From the NCBI RefSeq assembly GCF_037975245.1, contig NC_092579.1, positions 189,001 through 253,000 on the forward strand: a stretch of DNA of 64,000 bases, in the 5' to 3' direction. The notes beneath the pieces are model-generated. The model searched no databases, had not been told where the DNA came from, and saw only the letters and a program-made list of their open reading frames with translations. Below, piece by piece: positions 1 to 12,529 of the stretch. Within the stretch, counting starts at the first letter, position 1. Every line of letters begins with the position of its first letter. Position numbers and translations under genes: made by a program. This stretch comes from Apostichopus japonicus (Eukaryota; Echinodermata; Holothuroidea; Aspidochirotida; Stichopodidae).

Positions 1-2690
1 TTCAGGAGGAACTGACCATCATGGGCGATCTAGGTCCATTCAGGAAGAAACTGACCATCATGGGCGATCAAGGTCCCTTCGTGAAGGAACTGACCGTCAT
101 GGGCGATCAAGGTCCCTTCGTGAAGGAACTGACCATCATGGGCGATCAAGGTCCATTCAGGAAGAAACTGACCATCATGGGCGATCAAGGTCCCTTCGTG
201 AAGGAACTGACCGTCATGGGCGATCCAGGTCCCTTCGTGAAGGAACTGACCATCATGGGCGATCAAGGTCCATTCCGGAAGGAACTGACCGTCATGGGCG
301 ATCCAGGTCCCTTCGTGAAGGAACTGACCATCATGGGCGATCAAGGTCCATTCAGGAAGAAACTGACCGTCATGGGCGATCTAGGTCCCTTCGTGAAGGA
401 ACTGACCATCATGGGCGATCAAGGTCCATTCAGGAAGGAACTGACCGTCATGGGCGATCTAGGTCCCTTCGTGAAGGAACTGACCATCATGGGCGATCAA
501 GGTCCATTCAGGAAGGAACTGACCGTCATGGGCGATCTAGGTCCCTTCGTGAAGGAACTGACCATCATGGGCGATCAAGGTCCATTCAGGAAGGAACTGA
601 CCGTCATGGGCGATCTAGGTCCCTTCGTGAAGGAACTGACCATCATGGGCGATCAAGGTCCATTCAGGAAGGAACTGACCGTCATGGGCGATCTAGGTCC
701 CTTCGTGAAGGAACTGACCATCATGGGCGATCAAGGTCCATTCAGGAAGGAACTGACCGTCATGGGCGATCTAGGTCCCTTCAGGAAGGAACTGACCATC
801 ATGGGCGATTAAGGTCCATTCAGGAAGGAACTGGCCATCATGGGCGATCTAGGTCCCTTCGTGAAGGAACTGGCCATCATGGGCGATCTAGGTCCCTTCG
901 TGAAGGAACTGGCCGGGCGATCTAGGTCCCTTCGTGAAGGAACTGGCCATCATGGGCGATCAAGGTCCCTTCGTGAAGGAACTGACCATCATGGGCGATC
1001 AAGGTCCCTTCGTGAAGGAACTGACCATCATGGGCGATCAAGGTCCCTTCGTGAAGGAACTGACCATCATGGGCGATCAAGGTCCCTTCAGGAAGGAACT
1101 GACCATCATGGGCGATCAAGGTCCCTTCGTGAAGGAACTGACCATCATGGGCGATCAAGGTCCATTCAGGAAGGAACTGACCATCATGGGCGATCTAGGT
1201 CCCTCGTGAAGGAACTGACCATCATGGGCGATCAAGGTCCATTCAGGAAGGAACTGACCATCATGGGCGATCTAGGTCCCTTCGTGAAGGAACTGACCAT
1301 CATGGGCGATCAAGGTCCCTTCGTGAAGGAACTGACCATCATGGGCGATCTAGGTCCCTTCGTGAAGGAACTGACCATCATGGGCGATCAAGGTCCCTTC
1401 GTGAAGGAACTGACCATCATGGGCGATCAAGGTCCCTTCAGGAAGGAACTGACCATCATGGGCGATCAAGGTCCCTTCGTGAAGGAACTGACCATCATGG
1501 GCGATCAAGGTCCCTTCGTGAAGGAACTGACCATCATGGGCGATCAAGGTCCATTCAGGAAGGAACTGACCATCATGGGCGATCTAGGTCCCTTCCTGAA
1601 GGAACTGACCATCATGGGCGATCAAGGTCCCTTCGTGAAGGAACTGACCATCATGGGCGATCAAGGTCCCTTCGTGAAGGAACTGACCATCATGGGCGAT
1701 CAAGGTCCCTTCGTGAAGGAACTGACCATCATGGGCGATCAAGGTCCCTTCGTGAAGGAACTGACCATCATGGGCGATCAAGGTCCCTTCGTGAAGAAAC
1801 TGACCATCATGGGCGATCAAGGTCCATTCAGGAAGGAACTGACCATCATGGGGATCAAGGTCCCTTCGTGAAGGAACTGACCATTATGGGCGATCTAGGT
1901 CCCTTCGTGAAGGAACTCACCATCATGGGCGATCAAGGTCCATTCAGGAAGGAACTGACCATCATGGGGATCAAGGTCCCTTCATGAAGGAACTGACCAT
2001 CATGGGCGATCAAGGTCCCTTCGTGAAGGAACTGACCATCATGGGCGATCAAGGTCCCTTCGTGAAGGAACTGACCATCATGGGCGATCAAGGTCCATTC
2101 GTGAAGGAACTGACCATCATGGGCGATCAAGGTCCCTTCGTGAAGGAACTGACCATCATGGGCGATCAAGGTCCCTTCGTGAAGGAACTGACCATCATGG
2201 GCGATCAAGGTCCATTCAGGAAGGAACTGACCATCATGGGCGATCAAGGTCCATTCAGGAAGGAACTGACCATCATGGGCGATCTAGGTCCCTTCGTGAA
2301 GGAACTGACCATCATGGGCGATCAAGGTCCATTCAGGAAGGAACTGACCATCATGGGCGATCTAGGTCCCTCGTGAAAGAACTGACCATCATGGGCGATC
2401 AAGGTCCATTCAGGAAGAAACTGACCATCATGGGCGATCAAGGTCCCTTCGTGAAGGAACTGACCATCATGGGCGATCAAGGTCCATTCAGGAAGGAACT
2501 GACCATCATGGGCGATCAAGGTCCATTCAGGAAGGAACTGAACAACATGGGCGATCTGCAGTAGGTCCATTCAGGAAGGAACTGAACAACATGGGCGATC
2601 TGCAGTAGGTCCCTTCGTGAAGGAACAGACCATCATGGCCGATCAAGGTCCCTTCGTGAAGGAACAGACCATCATGGCCGATCAAGGTTG
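1..2690. repeat. 39-bp minisatellite, about 69 units, cut by left window edge
   Basis: The unit is 39 bp, anchored by 'catgggcgatcaaggtccc', and repeats without a break from base 1, so the array starts outside the window. Variants are gatcaagg/gatctagg, cccttcgtg/ccattcagg and accatc/accgtc. Because 39 is a multiple of three, long frames stay open on both strands (a 13-residue MGDQGPFVKELTI-type repeat on +, another on -). I do not think it is coding: single-base and two-base deletions at about 1201, 1852, 1965 and 2370 shift the frame, both strands are equally open, and no start context, splice site or non-repeat domain adjoins it. From about 361 to 800 two unit types alternate strictly, giving a 78-bp higher-order unit. 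The last units (2560-2690) are degenerate and carry 'ctgcagtag' insertions. Confidence 0.95.
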
Positions 2691-3078
2691 TAATATGGAC
2701 ACTCGGGAATCAAGCAATCAAGATCACAGGTTACTTGACCCCCTCCCTTCCGCATTAAATGGTGCAGAAATAATATATGAGCATACAAAACAAGCCCCTA
2801 CAGTGAATTGCAAACTATCATCAAACCTTTTCGTGAATACTTAATGTTCTCTGTATGTTGTTCATCCACCTTGCATTCTCAAATGTGGATGTGTCCAGTT
2901 AATTCAATTTTCTTAGCTCTCTGGGGAAAGTCAAGATCCTAATGCTCCTTGCCTTCTCAAATGTGAACATGGAAGCTTTGGTTAATGGTAATTTTCCCCC
3001 TTTTTAGCAAAAAAATAAGCTTTTCTCTCCTTGGAGGATGCTAAACTATCTATATCTAATTCAGGTCTTTAATAGCCT
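2691..3078. other. Unique AT-rich spacer
   Basis: Between two arrays. No coding region, RNA gene or terminal repeat is visible. A 75-residue frame running out of the preceding array into this segment has no recognisable domain. Confidence 0.6.
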
Positions 3079-3262
3079 CATGCCATTAATAGGCACATGC
3101 CATTAATAGGCACATGCCATTAATGGGCACATGCCATTAATGGGCACATGCCATTGATAGGCACATGCCATTAATAGGCACATGCCATTAATAGGCACAT
3201 GCCATTAATGGGCACATGCCATTGATAGGCACATGCCATTAATAGGCACATGCCATTAATAG
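3079..3262. repeat. 17-bp tandem repeat, about 11 units
   Basis: The unit is 'catgccattaataggca', with AATAGG, AATGGG and GATAGG variants in ordered runs, so the array itself seems to have grown by block duplication. The unit contains the palindrome-like core CATG. The surrounding sequence is AT-rich. Confidence 0.93.
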
Positions 3263-3699
3263 GTGATGTCTCTGACCAAAAGGTCAGATGTGTGATGCTT
3301 GTGTCTGTTATTGAACATATTACACTTCATTTCATCATAACTATCAATCAAATGTACATATTTGAGATATAGATATGGACTTTTCAGCAAACATTATGGA
3401 ATAGTTTGCTCTTTATGGTAAGTGTTTCATTGTTGTTCATTAGCAAAGAATGAGATGATTCATGTGCATTTTGGAATGTGTGAGTGAATGTGTTGCTCAC
3501 GTGATATAGATTTAGAGTAAAACACAAAGCAATCCATGCAGTTTGCCTGTTACAATAGTTTTTTAGCTCACACACATTCCTGTGTCTGAAGTTATGGAGT
3601 TTCAGATGTTGTTATACTTCTCACATTTTTTCAGCCACTTTGGCAATCGTTCTAGCGTGTATGTATGTGTGGGTGTGTGGGGGGGGGTACATATATGAC
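3263..3699. other. No recognisable feature, AT-rich
   Basis: Short open frames on the minus strand (3384-3575, 3602-3817) have no domain signature and begin in simple sequence, including a TG/G-rich tract near 3660-3690. Confidence 0.5.
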
Positions 3700-4480
3700 A
3701 GCCAGCTTGTAAACACGATATCTCAAAAGCACAAGTTGATTCAATGTCATGCGTGAGAGGTAGATGCCCCATGATGTGTAGATGAGCAATATTGTTTGTG
3801 CTTCCCATAGCATGCATATTGATGAGTGGGCGAGGCTTAATGTAAAATTCTTATGATGACAATATCTCTCCAACCGTATGTCCGATTTAGTTCATACTTG
3901 GCATGGTGATATCAGTTGATGATAGGTATGTGATCATGTCATCAAGAAATTTATTCTTATGATTATTCATGAATGAGCGTGGTTATCACAGTGAAGAGCT
4001 TGTAAACACAATATCTCAATTAGACCAACAAGATGAATCAATGTCATACTGGGTATGTAGATGTTCCATGGTGTGTAGATTTGCTCTATTGTTGTGTTTC
4101 CTAACTCATGCACATTACTTGGCAGAACTTGAGAGCTGAAATTTATTGCGGGAAAACCTGTCTTGCCAACTTTTGACATGCAGGATTTGGATTCAAATTG
4201 AGCAAAGGTAAACTATACAAAAGATCTGCACACTTTTGCCAAGATAAATTGTATTGTCTGCAGAACAAAAGAACATAGCAATGCTGACCCAGGATCGTTG
4301 ATGTGGCTCAATGGAAAATTGTCAAAAACAGCTTATAAACGCGATATCTCATCAACCACTGTAAGTTGAATCAATGTCTTACTTGGTAGATAGATGACCC
4401 ATGATTGAATTGGTGGTGGTCAAAAGAGGACAACAGTTGTCGAAGTTTGAAAGCCTTTTCAACATGATAACTCCAAAAAG
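3700..4480 (+). repeat. Dispersed repeat, three diverged copies about 300 bp apart
   Basis: Three segments begin with near-identical words: 'agcttgtaaacacgatatct' near 3702, 'agcttgtaaacacaatatct' near 3996 and 'agcttataaacgcgatatct' near 4329. Each is followed by 'ttgaatcaatgtc', then a 'tagatg.cccatg' block. Copies 1 and 2 also share the stretch 'tgtgtagat...ctattgttgtg'. They are non-coding and substantially diverged. Words of this kind are typical of old, abundant dispersed repeats in marine invertebrate genomes (general recollection, not a search). Family assignment is not possible here. Confidence 0.7.
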
Positions 4481-4562
4481 AAAGCTACAGTAAATCAGCA
4501 ATTCTCCAATGGTATGATATTCTTTTGATGAACTTGGTTTGGTCAAATTCATTTCAGTTAAG

Positions 4563-5490
4563 CAGCATTGTTACAAATGCAGGATTCTGAGTCCAGGATG
4601 CAATGTTTAAGCCAGGGAAGCAAATTCTTCAAATTCCTTGCATCCTGCAGATGCACCTTTTTTATTGGAGAAATGAACCCAAAGTACACACACTCACAAC
4701 TAGTCCTTTGCAAAATATAACAAAACACATTTTTGAATGAACATCTTTCTGTCTTTTCAAAAAACCACAACTTGTTCTGAAAAGAATAAAAATTTCTTCC
4801 AATCATGACGATTGAATTTGTTTGGAAACAAATAAATTATAACAATCAATGCAAGGTACAGATTTTAGAACATTTCCATGACAGAGATGTTCATTCTAAA
4901 AAAAGTCAATGAGGCTATTCCAAACTTCCCATGATTTGATTGGCTAGTAGTCCCTTTCCGATTGTCTGCAGACATTCTTGCATCTGTAGTGCTTAATGAA
5001 CACAAAGTATGCAACTACTTGTACGTTGCTTTCCCTTATATAGAGATTGCGAAGTTTGTGGTATAGGCTATCATATGTGTGCACTCAAATATCATAACGT
5101 TAGGCCTTGTTGTCACATACAGTACGTACATTTCGACAACAAGGGCTCATGGTACAAAGATGCATTTGAAATGTTCTGAGACTACTGAAAGATGTGCTTG
5201 AAGGAAGAATGAACAGGAAGCGACCAAGAGGGAGAAAGAGAATAATGTTGATGGATGATATCAGAGATGGCAGAAATTATTTCACTATGAAGAGGAATGC
5301 AGAAGAGCGGTTCTTATGATTTTGTGTTTGGTGAGGGACCTGCCTTAAGGCAGATCACCATTAGAGAGAGAGAGAGACTATCATGTAATATTTGAATCTT
5401 TGTTTTGATCAGAAAATGTTATAAGTTGAGACAATCTATGAAATTTATGGGAAGCTAACATCTCTGATACTGAAAAGGATTTTTGTCTGT
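4563..5490 (+). mobile_element. Old copy of the CAGCATTGTTA transposon family, interrupted
   Basis: From 4563 the sequence aligns over hundreds of bases with 12530-13230 (a younger copy). Shared landmarks are the left end CAGCATTGTTAC, 'acacactcacaactag', 'aacaaaacaca', 'ggtataggctatcat', 'aatatcataacgttaggcc' and, after an inserted LINE tail at about 5140-5378, 'gtaatatttgaatc.ttgtt' to 'gctaacatctctgat'. The right terminus found in the younger copy is not recognisable here, so this copy is truncated or too decayed. It lacks any transposase frame. Most positions that are CpG in the other copy are TG or CA here. Confidence 0.8.
5170..5378 (+). pseudogene. 3' tail of a non-LTR retrotransposon (LINE), fragment
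   Basis: One frame (5170-5319) encodes a basic stretch with GRMNRKRPRGRKRIMLMDDI, then KRNAEERFL and a stop. This is the family-typical end of many LINE polyproteins: a Gly/Arg-rich turn, W/L-x-D-D-I, then K-R-x-A-x-x-R. It is followed by a short 3' end with 'gacctgccttaaggcagatc', which folds as a hairpin, and a (GA)n tract in place of poly(A). The fragment lies inside the older transposon copy, whose sequence resumes after about 5379. It is 5'-truncated, as is usual for LINE insertions. The clade is uncertain. Confidence 0.7.
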
Positions 5491-6765
5491 CGTCTTATTA
5501 GATGATTTGAGAAATGTTACGAAAGTTCCAGACAACAAGTTTTCATATTTTGCAAAGTAAGGAGTTATGATAAACCAAAATTGGGCTATTATCTGTTACA
5601 CACGGACAACAGTTTTCTTTCATCGTGTGTGAACAATGAATGGTACAATTCCCTTTTGCAAAACATGCATTATGTTCTAGTTGTGCGGCCTTGTAAGCAT
5701 GATAAAGTGATTATGTACATACCGAAAAGAAAAAAAACATAAGATAAATGTTTGATGATACATTTTCTTTATGTTTCAATGTACCACTGATGTTGTTCAT
5801 GGATGAAATATGTCATTAAATGACTGAAAATGACAATACTTTGTTAAAACTAACAGAAATGCAGTAAAAATAGCAAAAACGCTTCTCATTATTTGAGCTA
5901 GACCAGAGAGCAACATTCCAAGTCAGCTACATACATTCCTGGATATGTTTATTTATGTTGTAGGGAACATAGAAATTGTCAAGTTGTGTTTGGAGTAAAT
6001 TTTTCGCATGTTAAAATATTTATTTTCATTATTAGTTAATTTGTATGGACTTTTGTCTGTCATGCCGTAACGTTGTGCTAATTCTATTTTTATTTCATAA
6101 AAGAATTTTGTTAACAAAGATTTACAAGAGAGGTAAAGATTGATGTTAGGAATCATCAGAAAGACATGAGTAACATTCCAGGCATCTTGGTCATTGGAAC
6201 TTTACAAATTTCAAACATTTCTATATGTGCCACAATTTCACATTTGTGTTGGCAATTCATTTGTCACCCGTAACAGTCATTCTGTACGTTATATTTTATC
6301 TGATAATTAGATTAATAGTGAATCAATCATCACATGTTAGGTGTCATATTGGAGCTAAGACATAGAAAACAATAAGAGACTGTTCAATATGATAGCTGTT
6401 GCAACTTCACAGAGGTTTGGACATAATATTTGTGTAAAAACTTGTGTCCATTTATAATATTTATAATTATCCATAATATTTCATAAATATGATAGATCAT
6501 ATCTAAAAAAATCATGTTTAGAAAGAACATAGTTGTAGTTGTTATGCTGTATCATTTTTTTGCTGATAAAGAATCAAGCATTTGTGATAAAATCATTTGA
6601 AGTTTGAAAAAATCTTCCGATTGTCATTCTATAACGCTTGGAACTGCCAATATCTTAAAGCCAATTAGAATTCCATTGTAAACACAGGTATTTTGGCACT
6701 AATATATTCTAAGCGATCAAACAGTCATGTAGGTTACACAGTGATAAATTTTCACTGGTCTCAAC
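5491..6765. other. Unique AT-rich DNA, nothing recognised
   Basis: Only short AT-rich frames. No domain, splice pair or repeat of note can be supported. Confidence 0.5.
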
Positions 6766-6769
6766 AACA

Positions 6770-9735
6770 ATTTCACAGGATATAGCCTAATGTATAGTTA
6801 TAAACATATGAAATAGGTGTACTAGTGTTCAGCACAACAATTGTACAGGATATAGCCTAATATACAGTTATAAACATATGAAATAGGTGTACTAGTGTTC
6901 AGCACAATTCCACAGGATATTGCCTAATGTAGTTATAAACATATGAAATAGGTGTACTAGTGTTTGGCACAACAATTGCACAGGATATAGCCTAATGTAC
7001 AGTTATAAACATATGAAATAGGTGTACTAGTGTTTGGCACAACAATTCCACAGGATATAGCCTAATGTATAGTTATAAACATATGAATGAAGTGTACTAG
7101 TGTTCGGCACAACAATTGCACAGGATATAGCCTAATGTATAGTTATAAACATATGAATGAAGTGTACTAGTGTTCGGCACAACAATTGCACAGGATATAG
7201 CCTAATGTATAGTTATAAACATATGAATGAAGTGTACTAGTGTTGGGCACAACAATTCCACAGGATATAGCCTAATGTACAGTTATAAACATATGAAATA
7301 GGTGTACTAGTGTTTGGCACAACAATTCCACAGGATATAGCCTAATGTATAGTTATAAACATATGAATGAAGTGTACTAGTGTTCGGCATAACAATTCCA
7401 CAGGATATAGCCTAATGTATAGTTATAAACATATGAATGAAGTGTACTAGTGTTCGGCACAACAATTCCACAGGATATAGCCTAATGTATAGTTATAAAC
7501 ATATGAATGAAGTGTACTAGTGTTGGGCACAACAATTACACAGGATATAGCCTAATGTATAGTTATAAACATATGAATTAGGTGTACTAGTGTTTGGCAC
7601 AACAATTCCACAGGATATAGCCTAATGTACAGTTACTGTATAAACATACAAAATAGGTGTACTAGTGTTCAGCACAATTGCACAGGATATAGCCTAATGT
7701 ATAGTTATAAACATATGAAATAGGTGTACTAGTGTTTGGCACAACAATTCCACAGGATATAGCCTAATGTACAGTTATAAACATATGAAATAGGTGTACT
7801 AGTGTTTGGCACAACAATTCCACAGGATATAGCCTAATGTATAGTTATAAACATATGAATGAAGTGTACTGTACTAGTGTTCGGCATAACAATTCCACAG
7901 GATATAGCCTAATGTATAGTTATAAACATATGAATGAAGTGTACTAGTGTTCGGCACAACAATTGCACAGGATATAGCCTAATGTATAGTTATAAACATA
8001 TGAATGAAGTGTACTAGTGTTGGGCACAACAATTGCACAGGATATAGCCTAATGTATAGTTATAAACATATGAATTAGGTGTACTAGTGTTTGGCATAAC
8101 AATTCCACAGGATATAGCCTAATGTACAGTTATAAACATATGAAATAGGTGTACTAGTGTTTGGCACAACAATTCCACAGGATATTGCCTAATGTATAGT
8201 TATAAACATATGAATGAAGTGTACTAGTGTTCGGCACAACAATTGCACAGGATATAGCCTAATGTATAGTTATAAACATATGAATGAAGTGTACTAGTGT
8301 TCGGCACAACAATTGCACAGGATATAGCCTAATGTATAGTTATAAACATATGAATGAAGTGTACTAGTGTTGGGCACAACAATTCCACAGGATATAGCCT
8401 AATGTACAGTTATAAACATATGAAATAGGTGTACTAGTGTTTGGCACAACAATTCCACAGGATATAGCCTAATGTATAGTTATAAACATATGAATGAAGT
8501 GTACTAGTGTTCGGCATAACAATTCCACAGGATATAGCCTAATGTATAGTTATAAACATATGAATGAAGTGTACTAGTGTTCGGCACAACAATTCCACAG
8601 GATATAGCCTAATGTATAGTTATAAACATATGAATGAAGTGTACTAGTGTTGGGCACAACAATTGCACAGGATATAGCCTAATGTATAGTTATAAACATA
8701 TGAATTAGGTGTACTAGTGTTTGGCACAACAATTCCACAGGATATAGCCTAATGTACAGTTACTGTATAAACATACAAAATAGGTGTACTAGTGTTTGGC
8801 ACAACAATTGCACAGGATATAGCCTAATGTATAGTTATAAACATATGAAATAGGTGTACTAGTGTTTGCCACAACAATTCCACAGGATATAGCCTAATGT
8901 ACAGTTATAAACATATGAAATAGGTGTACTAGTGTTTGGCACAACAATTCCACAGGATATAGCCTAATGTATAGTTATAAACATATGAATGAAGTGTACT
9001 AGTGTTCGGCATAACAATTCCACAGGATATAGCCTAATGTATAGTTATAAACATATGAATGAAGTGTACTAGTGTTCGGCACAACAATTGCACAGGATAT
9101 AGCCTAATGTATAGTTATAAACATATGAATGAAGTGTACTAGTGTTGGGCACAACAATTGCACAGGATATAGCCTAATGTATAGTTATAAACATATGAAT
9201 TAGGTGTACTAGTGTTTGGCATAACAATTCCACAGGATATAGCCTAATGTACAGTTATAAACATACAAAATAGGTGTACTAGTGTTCAGCACAATTGCAC
9301 AGCATATAGCCTAATGTACAGTTATAAACATATGAAATAGGTGTACTAGTGTTTGGCACAACAATTGCACAGGATATAGCCTAATGTATAGTTATAAACA
9401 TATGAATGAAGTGTACTAGTGTTCGGCACAACAATTGCACAGGATATAGCCTAATGTACAGTTATAAACATATGAAATAGGTGTACTAGTCTTCAGCACA
9501 ATTCCACAGGATATAGCCTAATGTACAGTTATAAACATATGAAATAGGTGTACTAGTGTTTGGCACAACAATTCCACAGGATATAGCCTAATGTATAGTT
9601 ATAAACATATGAATGAAGTGTACTAGTGTCCGGCACAACAATTGCACAGGATATAGCCTAATGTATAGTTATAAACATATGAATGAAGTGTACTAGTGTT
9701 TGGCACAACAATCGCACAGGATATAGCCTAATGTA
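6770..9735. repeat. 70-bp tandem array, about 42 units, with higher-order structure
   Basis: The unit is anchored by 'aggtgtactagtgtttggca' and 'cacaggatatagcctaatgt', followed by 'agttataaacatatgaa'. Variant types (TTTGGCAC, TCGGCAC, TGGGCAC, CGGCATAAC; GAAATAGG, GAATGAAG, GAATTAGG) recur in the same order about 1.12 kb later. For example, the rare 'ttactgtataaacatac' unit occurs near 7635 and again near 8759. A block of roughly 16 units has therefore been duplicated. Every frame is closed by stops (TAG, TAA), so the array is not coding. Confidence 0.95.
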
Positions 9736-9879
9736 CAGACTTTGTAAACAGACAGCAACAATACTTTTTGACCTGCACATGTACCCGGTTAATGTTTTGG
9801 AAGAAGTGAAGACTAGGAACACATGAAGTGAAGCTAGGAGGTACTTCATATGTGTGTTGATCCATCTTAATGGGTAGAA

Positions 9880-10200
9880 CAACCCTAGTGTTTATTTGGA
9901 GGTCAAAGGTGATTTGGGGTCCATGTCTGAAAACCTAAAGGTAACTCAAAGTTAAACTTGGATGAACTTCAGACTTGGTATTAGGATCTTATTAAATATA
10001 ACATCTACAACGCTTTCTGTGGAAAGTCATAGGTCAACAGAGGTCAAAGTCTGAAAACTTTGTGAAGATAATAACTTAAAAAAATAAAGCTTGGATGAAT
10101 TTCATATGAGTTGTGTGGATCCATCCTATTGAGTAAAAGGGTCCTGTTGTTTAAGTCCATGGTCACTTGAGGTCAAAGTCTGAAGCCTTCTAAAAGTATG
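9880..10200 (+). repeat. AGGTCA-rich dispersed repeat, about 2.5 units
   Basis: A unit of about 120 bp contains 'gtcaaagtctgaaaac', 'aacttggatgaactt' and 'ggatccatc.tattgagta', and recurs near 9899, 10031 and 10160. Each unit carries nuclear-receptor-type half-sites: AGGTCAaAGGTGA at 9900, AGGTCA-acag-AGGTCA at 10031-10046, and tGGTCA-cttg-AGGTCA at 10160-10175. A related copy lies at 28040-28420. No coding potential is visible. Confidence 0.75.
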
Positions 10201-10845
10201 AGGAACAGGCACTGTCAATGTGGAATAACACCAGTGTGATATATTTGACAAATTTATATATCTTTCTGAATGTATGGTTATGACTGTGGATAGTTATGGT
10301 ATATATTTTGGAGCCACTCAATTAATAGATTTACAAGAAACAAACCTTTACAATTTTTGCCATATGACCATTCTGTGACCTCCTGTTCCAGTTGAAGGAA
10401 TATTAAATTTCAATTGAAATTAAAGTAATTATTGGTACATAATCCATAAACCTTCTTCCCAAATATTTGCATTTAAATTTATTTTAAGGATACCCTAGTG
10501 TCCGTGCCTCACATTTAAGCCACATTGACACAATTTCAACACTTTTGGTACCTTTCCATTAGTCTTTTTCCTTGTTTCCTGTAGCTATATAGTATGTAGA
10601 GCTCTTACCACATGATTTTAACATTAAATATAAGTCATTTGACCAATTCTAGTTTGTTGACCAAATATTTGCTAAGTGTAATAGTTGAACAAGACATGTT
10701 CATGATAGACATAATTCTATTTATATGCCTAGCAGAAAAGTTGATATGCTTGTTGCTGACAGGTGACTTCTGCATACAACACGAACCAGAATGCAAACAT
10801 TCATTGTGTTTTCGATGATGTAGCATGAGCAGTTTTCTTCATGAA
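10201..10845. other. Unique AT-rich DNA, nothing recognised
   Basis: Small frames at 10612-10818 (+) and 10635-10826 (-) overlap each other and show no domain features. Confidence 0.5.
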
Positions 10846-10859
10846 TCTGTCGTGATGTA

Positions 10860-11110
10860 TAGTGAGGGTGAACATGTTTACAAGGGGTTGACGATTTGAC
10901 CTCTGATGACCCCAAATGACCATTGACCTCCACATAAACAATAGGCTTCTTTATATTTTAATGTGGTACTTCTACACACTAAATGAGAGGTCGGCCCAAG
11001 CTTCCAGTATTGAGAAATCGTGATTAAAAGGTTTCACAATTTGACCCCTGGTGAACCCATATGACCTTTGCCCTCCACCAAAAACAATAGGCTTCTTTTA
11101 AAAACCATGT
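10860..11110 (-). repeat. AGGTCA-rich dispersed repeat, two tandem copies, reverse orientation
   Basis: Two copies about 155 bp apart share 'gatttgacctctgatgaccc' / 'aatttgacccctggtgaacc', and both end in 'acaataggcttcttt'. On the minus strand the first reads GGGTCA-tcag-AGGTCA (10897-10912), the same four-base spacing seen in the copies at 10031, 10160 and 28053. It resembles the 9880-10200 family but is too diverged to be sure it is the same one. Confidence 0.65.
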
Positions 11111-11926
11111 AACACAAAAATTATTAAACCAGAAGAACTTGAGACTGTTAAGTTTAGGCAACATGAAAACTTGCATTGTCAACAATTAAAAGCACCTTTT
11201 ACTTTGGCAGTATAGTATTCTACTAAAATATTCTCAGGATATCCAGAAAGGCAGGGCAAGTAAGGCTATATAATTGGAACAAGTTCGGTGCAAAGAAACT
11301 TCCTTAAACCATTTGCTAGAAGTAACCAGATGTGGGCAATTAATACCGGCAGATAAGATGAAAAGACTAAATTTTAGAAAGGCCCTACACGTATTGATTA
11401 GTAACAACATTGATGGCCATATATTACAGATATGTGATATTTTGTACAGTGAATGTTGTAATAGGTTTTGGATTATCGTGATCACTGTAGTCAATGGAAT
11501 TCACCTTAAAGGGTGTGAAGACTCGCGCAAAAAGAAACGTCTAATGCCGGTAATTTGACCTAGTTTCGAATGAGGTGAAACAGAAGTGTTGAACACCACC
11601 ATCGATCCCAGAAAATAGACACACAGCTTGCTACCGTCGGTAATTAGACACTAGTGTACAGTCAGTACATACAGCTGCGGTCAATACCCACAGCACAGTA
11701 TACAAACGATACAGCGATGGACATCTCAGGTCCAGCTAGAGATAACAATTAAGGTATCACGTTTCATTACTGTCTGCATTTTGTAGCGACACAAACAAAA
11801 CGTCACTTGCAAGCAACAGAAAGTTAACTTTTTCAGATGGCCGCACGCCGTTTGGGGGGAGTCTTCAATGCCTTTAACTGTTCTTCATGCTTCCTGAGAC
11901 CATACAAACATGATCAAAGTGCAGTA
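11111..11926. other. No supported gene; low-copy DNA upstream of the 30-bp array
   Basis: Overlapping frames on both strands at 11234-11558 have ordinary composition but no motif I recognise. No splice-site pair or promoter can be defended. Confidence 0.4.
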
Positions 11927-12529
11927 ACATGCTCTGTCTCTATGTACCATACAGTAATTATGAACTGTCTCTGTGTAACATATAGGACTATGCACTGTCT
12001 CTGTGCAACATACAGTTATATGCACTGTCTCTGTGTCTGTGTAACATACAGTACTATACACTGTCTCTGTGTAACATACAGGACTATGCACTGTCTCTGT
12101 GTAACATACAGGACTATGCACTGTCTCTGTGTCTGTGTAACATACAGTACTATACACTGTCTCTGTGTAACATACATTACTATGCACTGTCTCTGTGTAA
12201 CATACAGTTATATGCACTGTCTCTGTGTCTGTGTAACATACAGTACTATGCACTGTCTCTGTGTAACATACAGGACTATGCACTGTCTCTGTGCAACATA
12301 CAGTTATATGCACTGTCTCTGTGTCTGTGTAACATACAGGACTATGCACTGTCTCTGTGCAACATACAGTACTATGCACTGTCTCTGTGCAACATACAGT
12401 ACTATGCACTGTCTCTGTGCAACATACAGTACTATGCACTGTCTCTGTGTCTGTGTAACATACAGTACTATACACTGTCTCTGTGTAACATACAGTACTA
12501 TGCACTGTCTCTGTGTAACATACAGGACT
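11927..12529. repeat. 30-bp minisatellite, segment 1
   Basis: The unit is about 30 bp, built from 'actatgcactgtctctgtgt' plus 'aacatacagt'; a 36-bp variant carries an extra 'ctgtgt'. The sequence reads MHCLCVTYST-like on + and VCYTETVHST-like on -, which is simply a consequence of the period. A 277-residue frame begins just upstream and runs out into transposon sequence, which argues against a real protein. The same array continues at 14013, 21029, 23297 and 24251. Confidence 0.95.

Noticed and set aside
21-1871. Long open frames encoding a 13-residue repeat protein
   Set aside because: The period is 39 bp, both strands are open, and small deletions break the frame; no non-repeat domain, signal or splice site adjoins.
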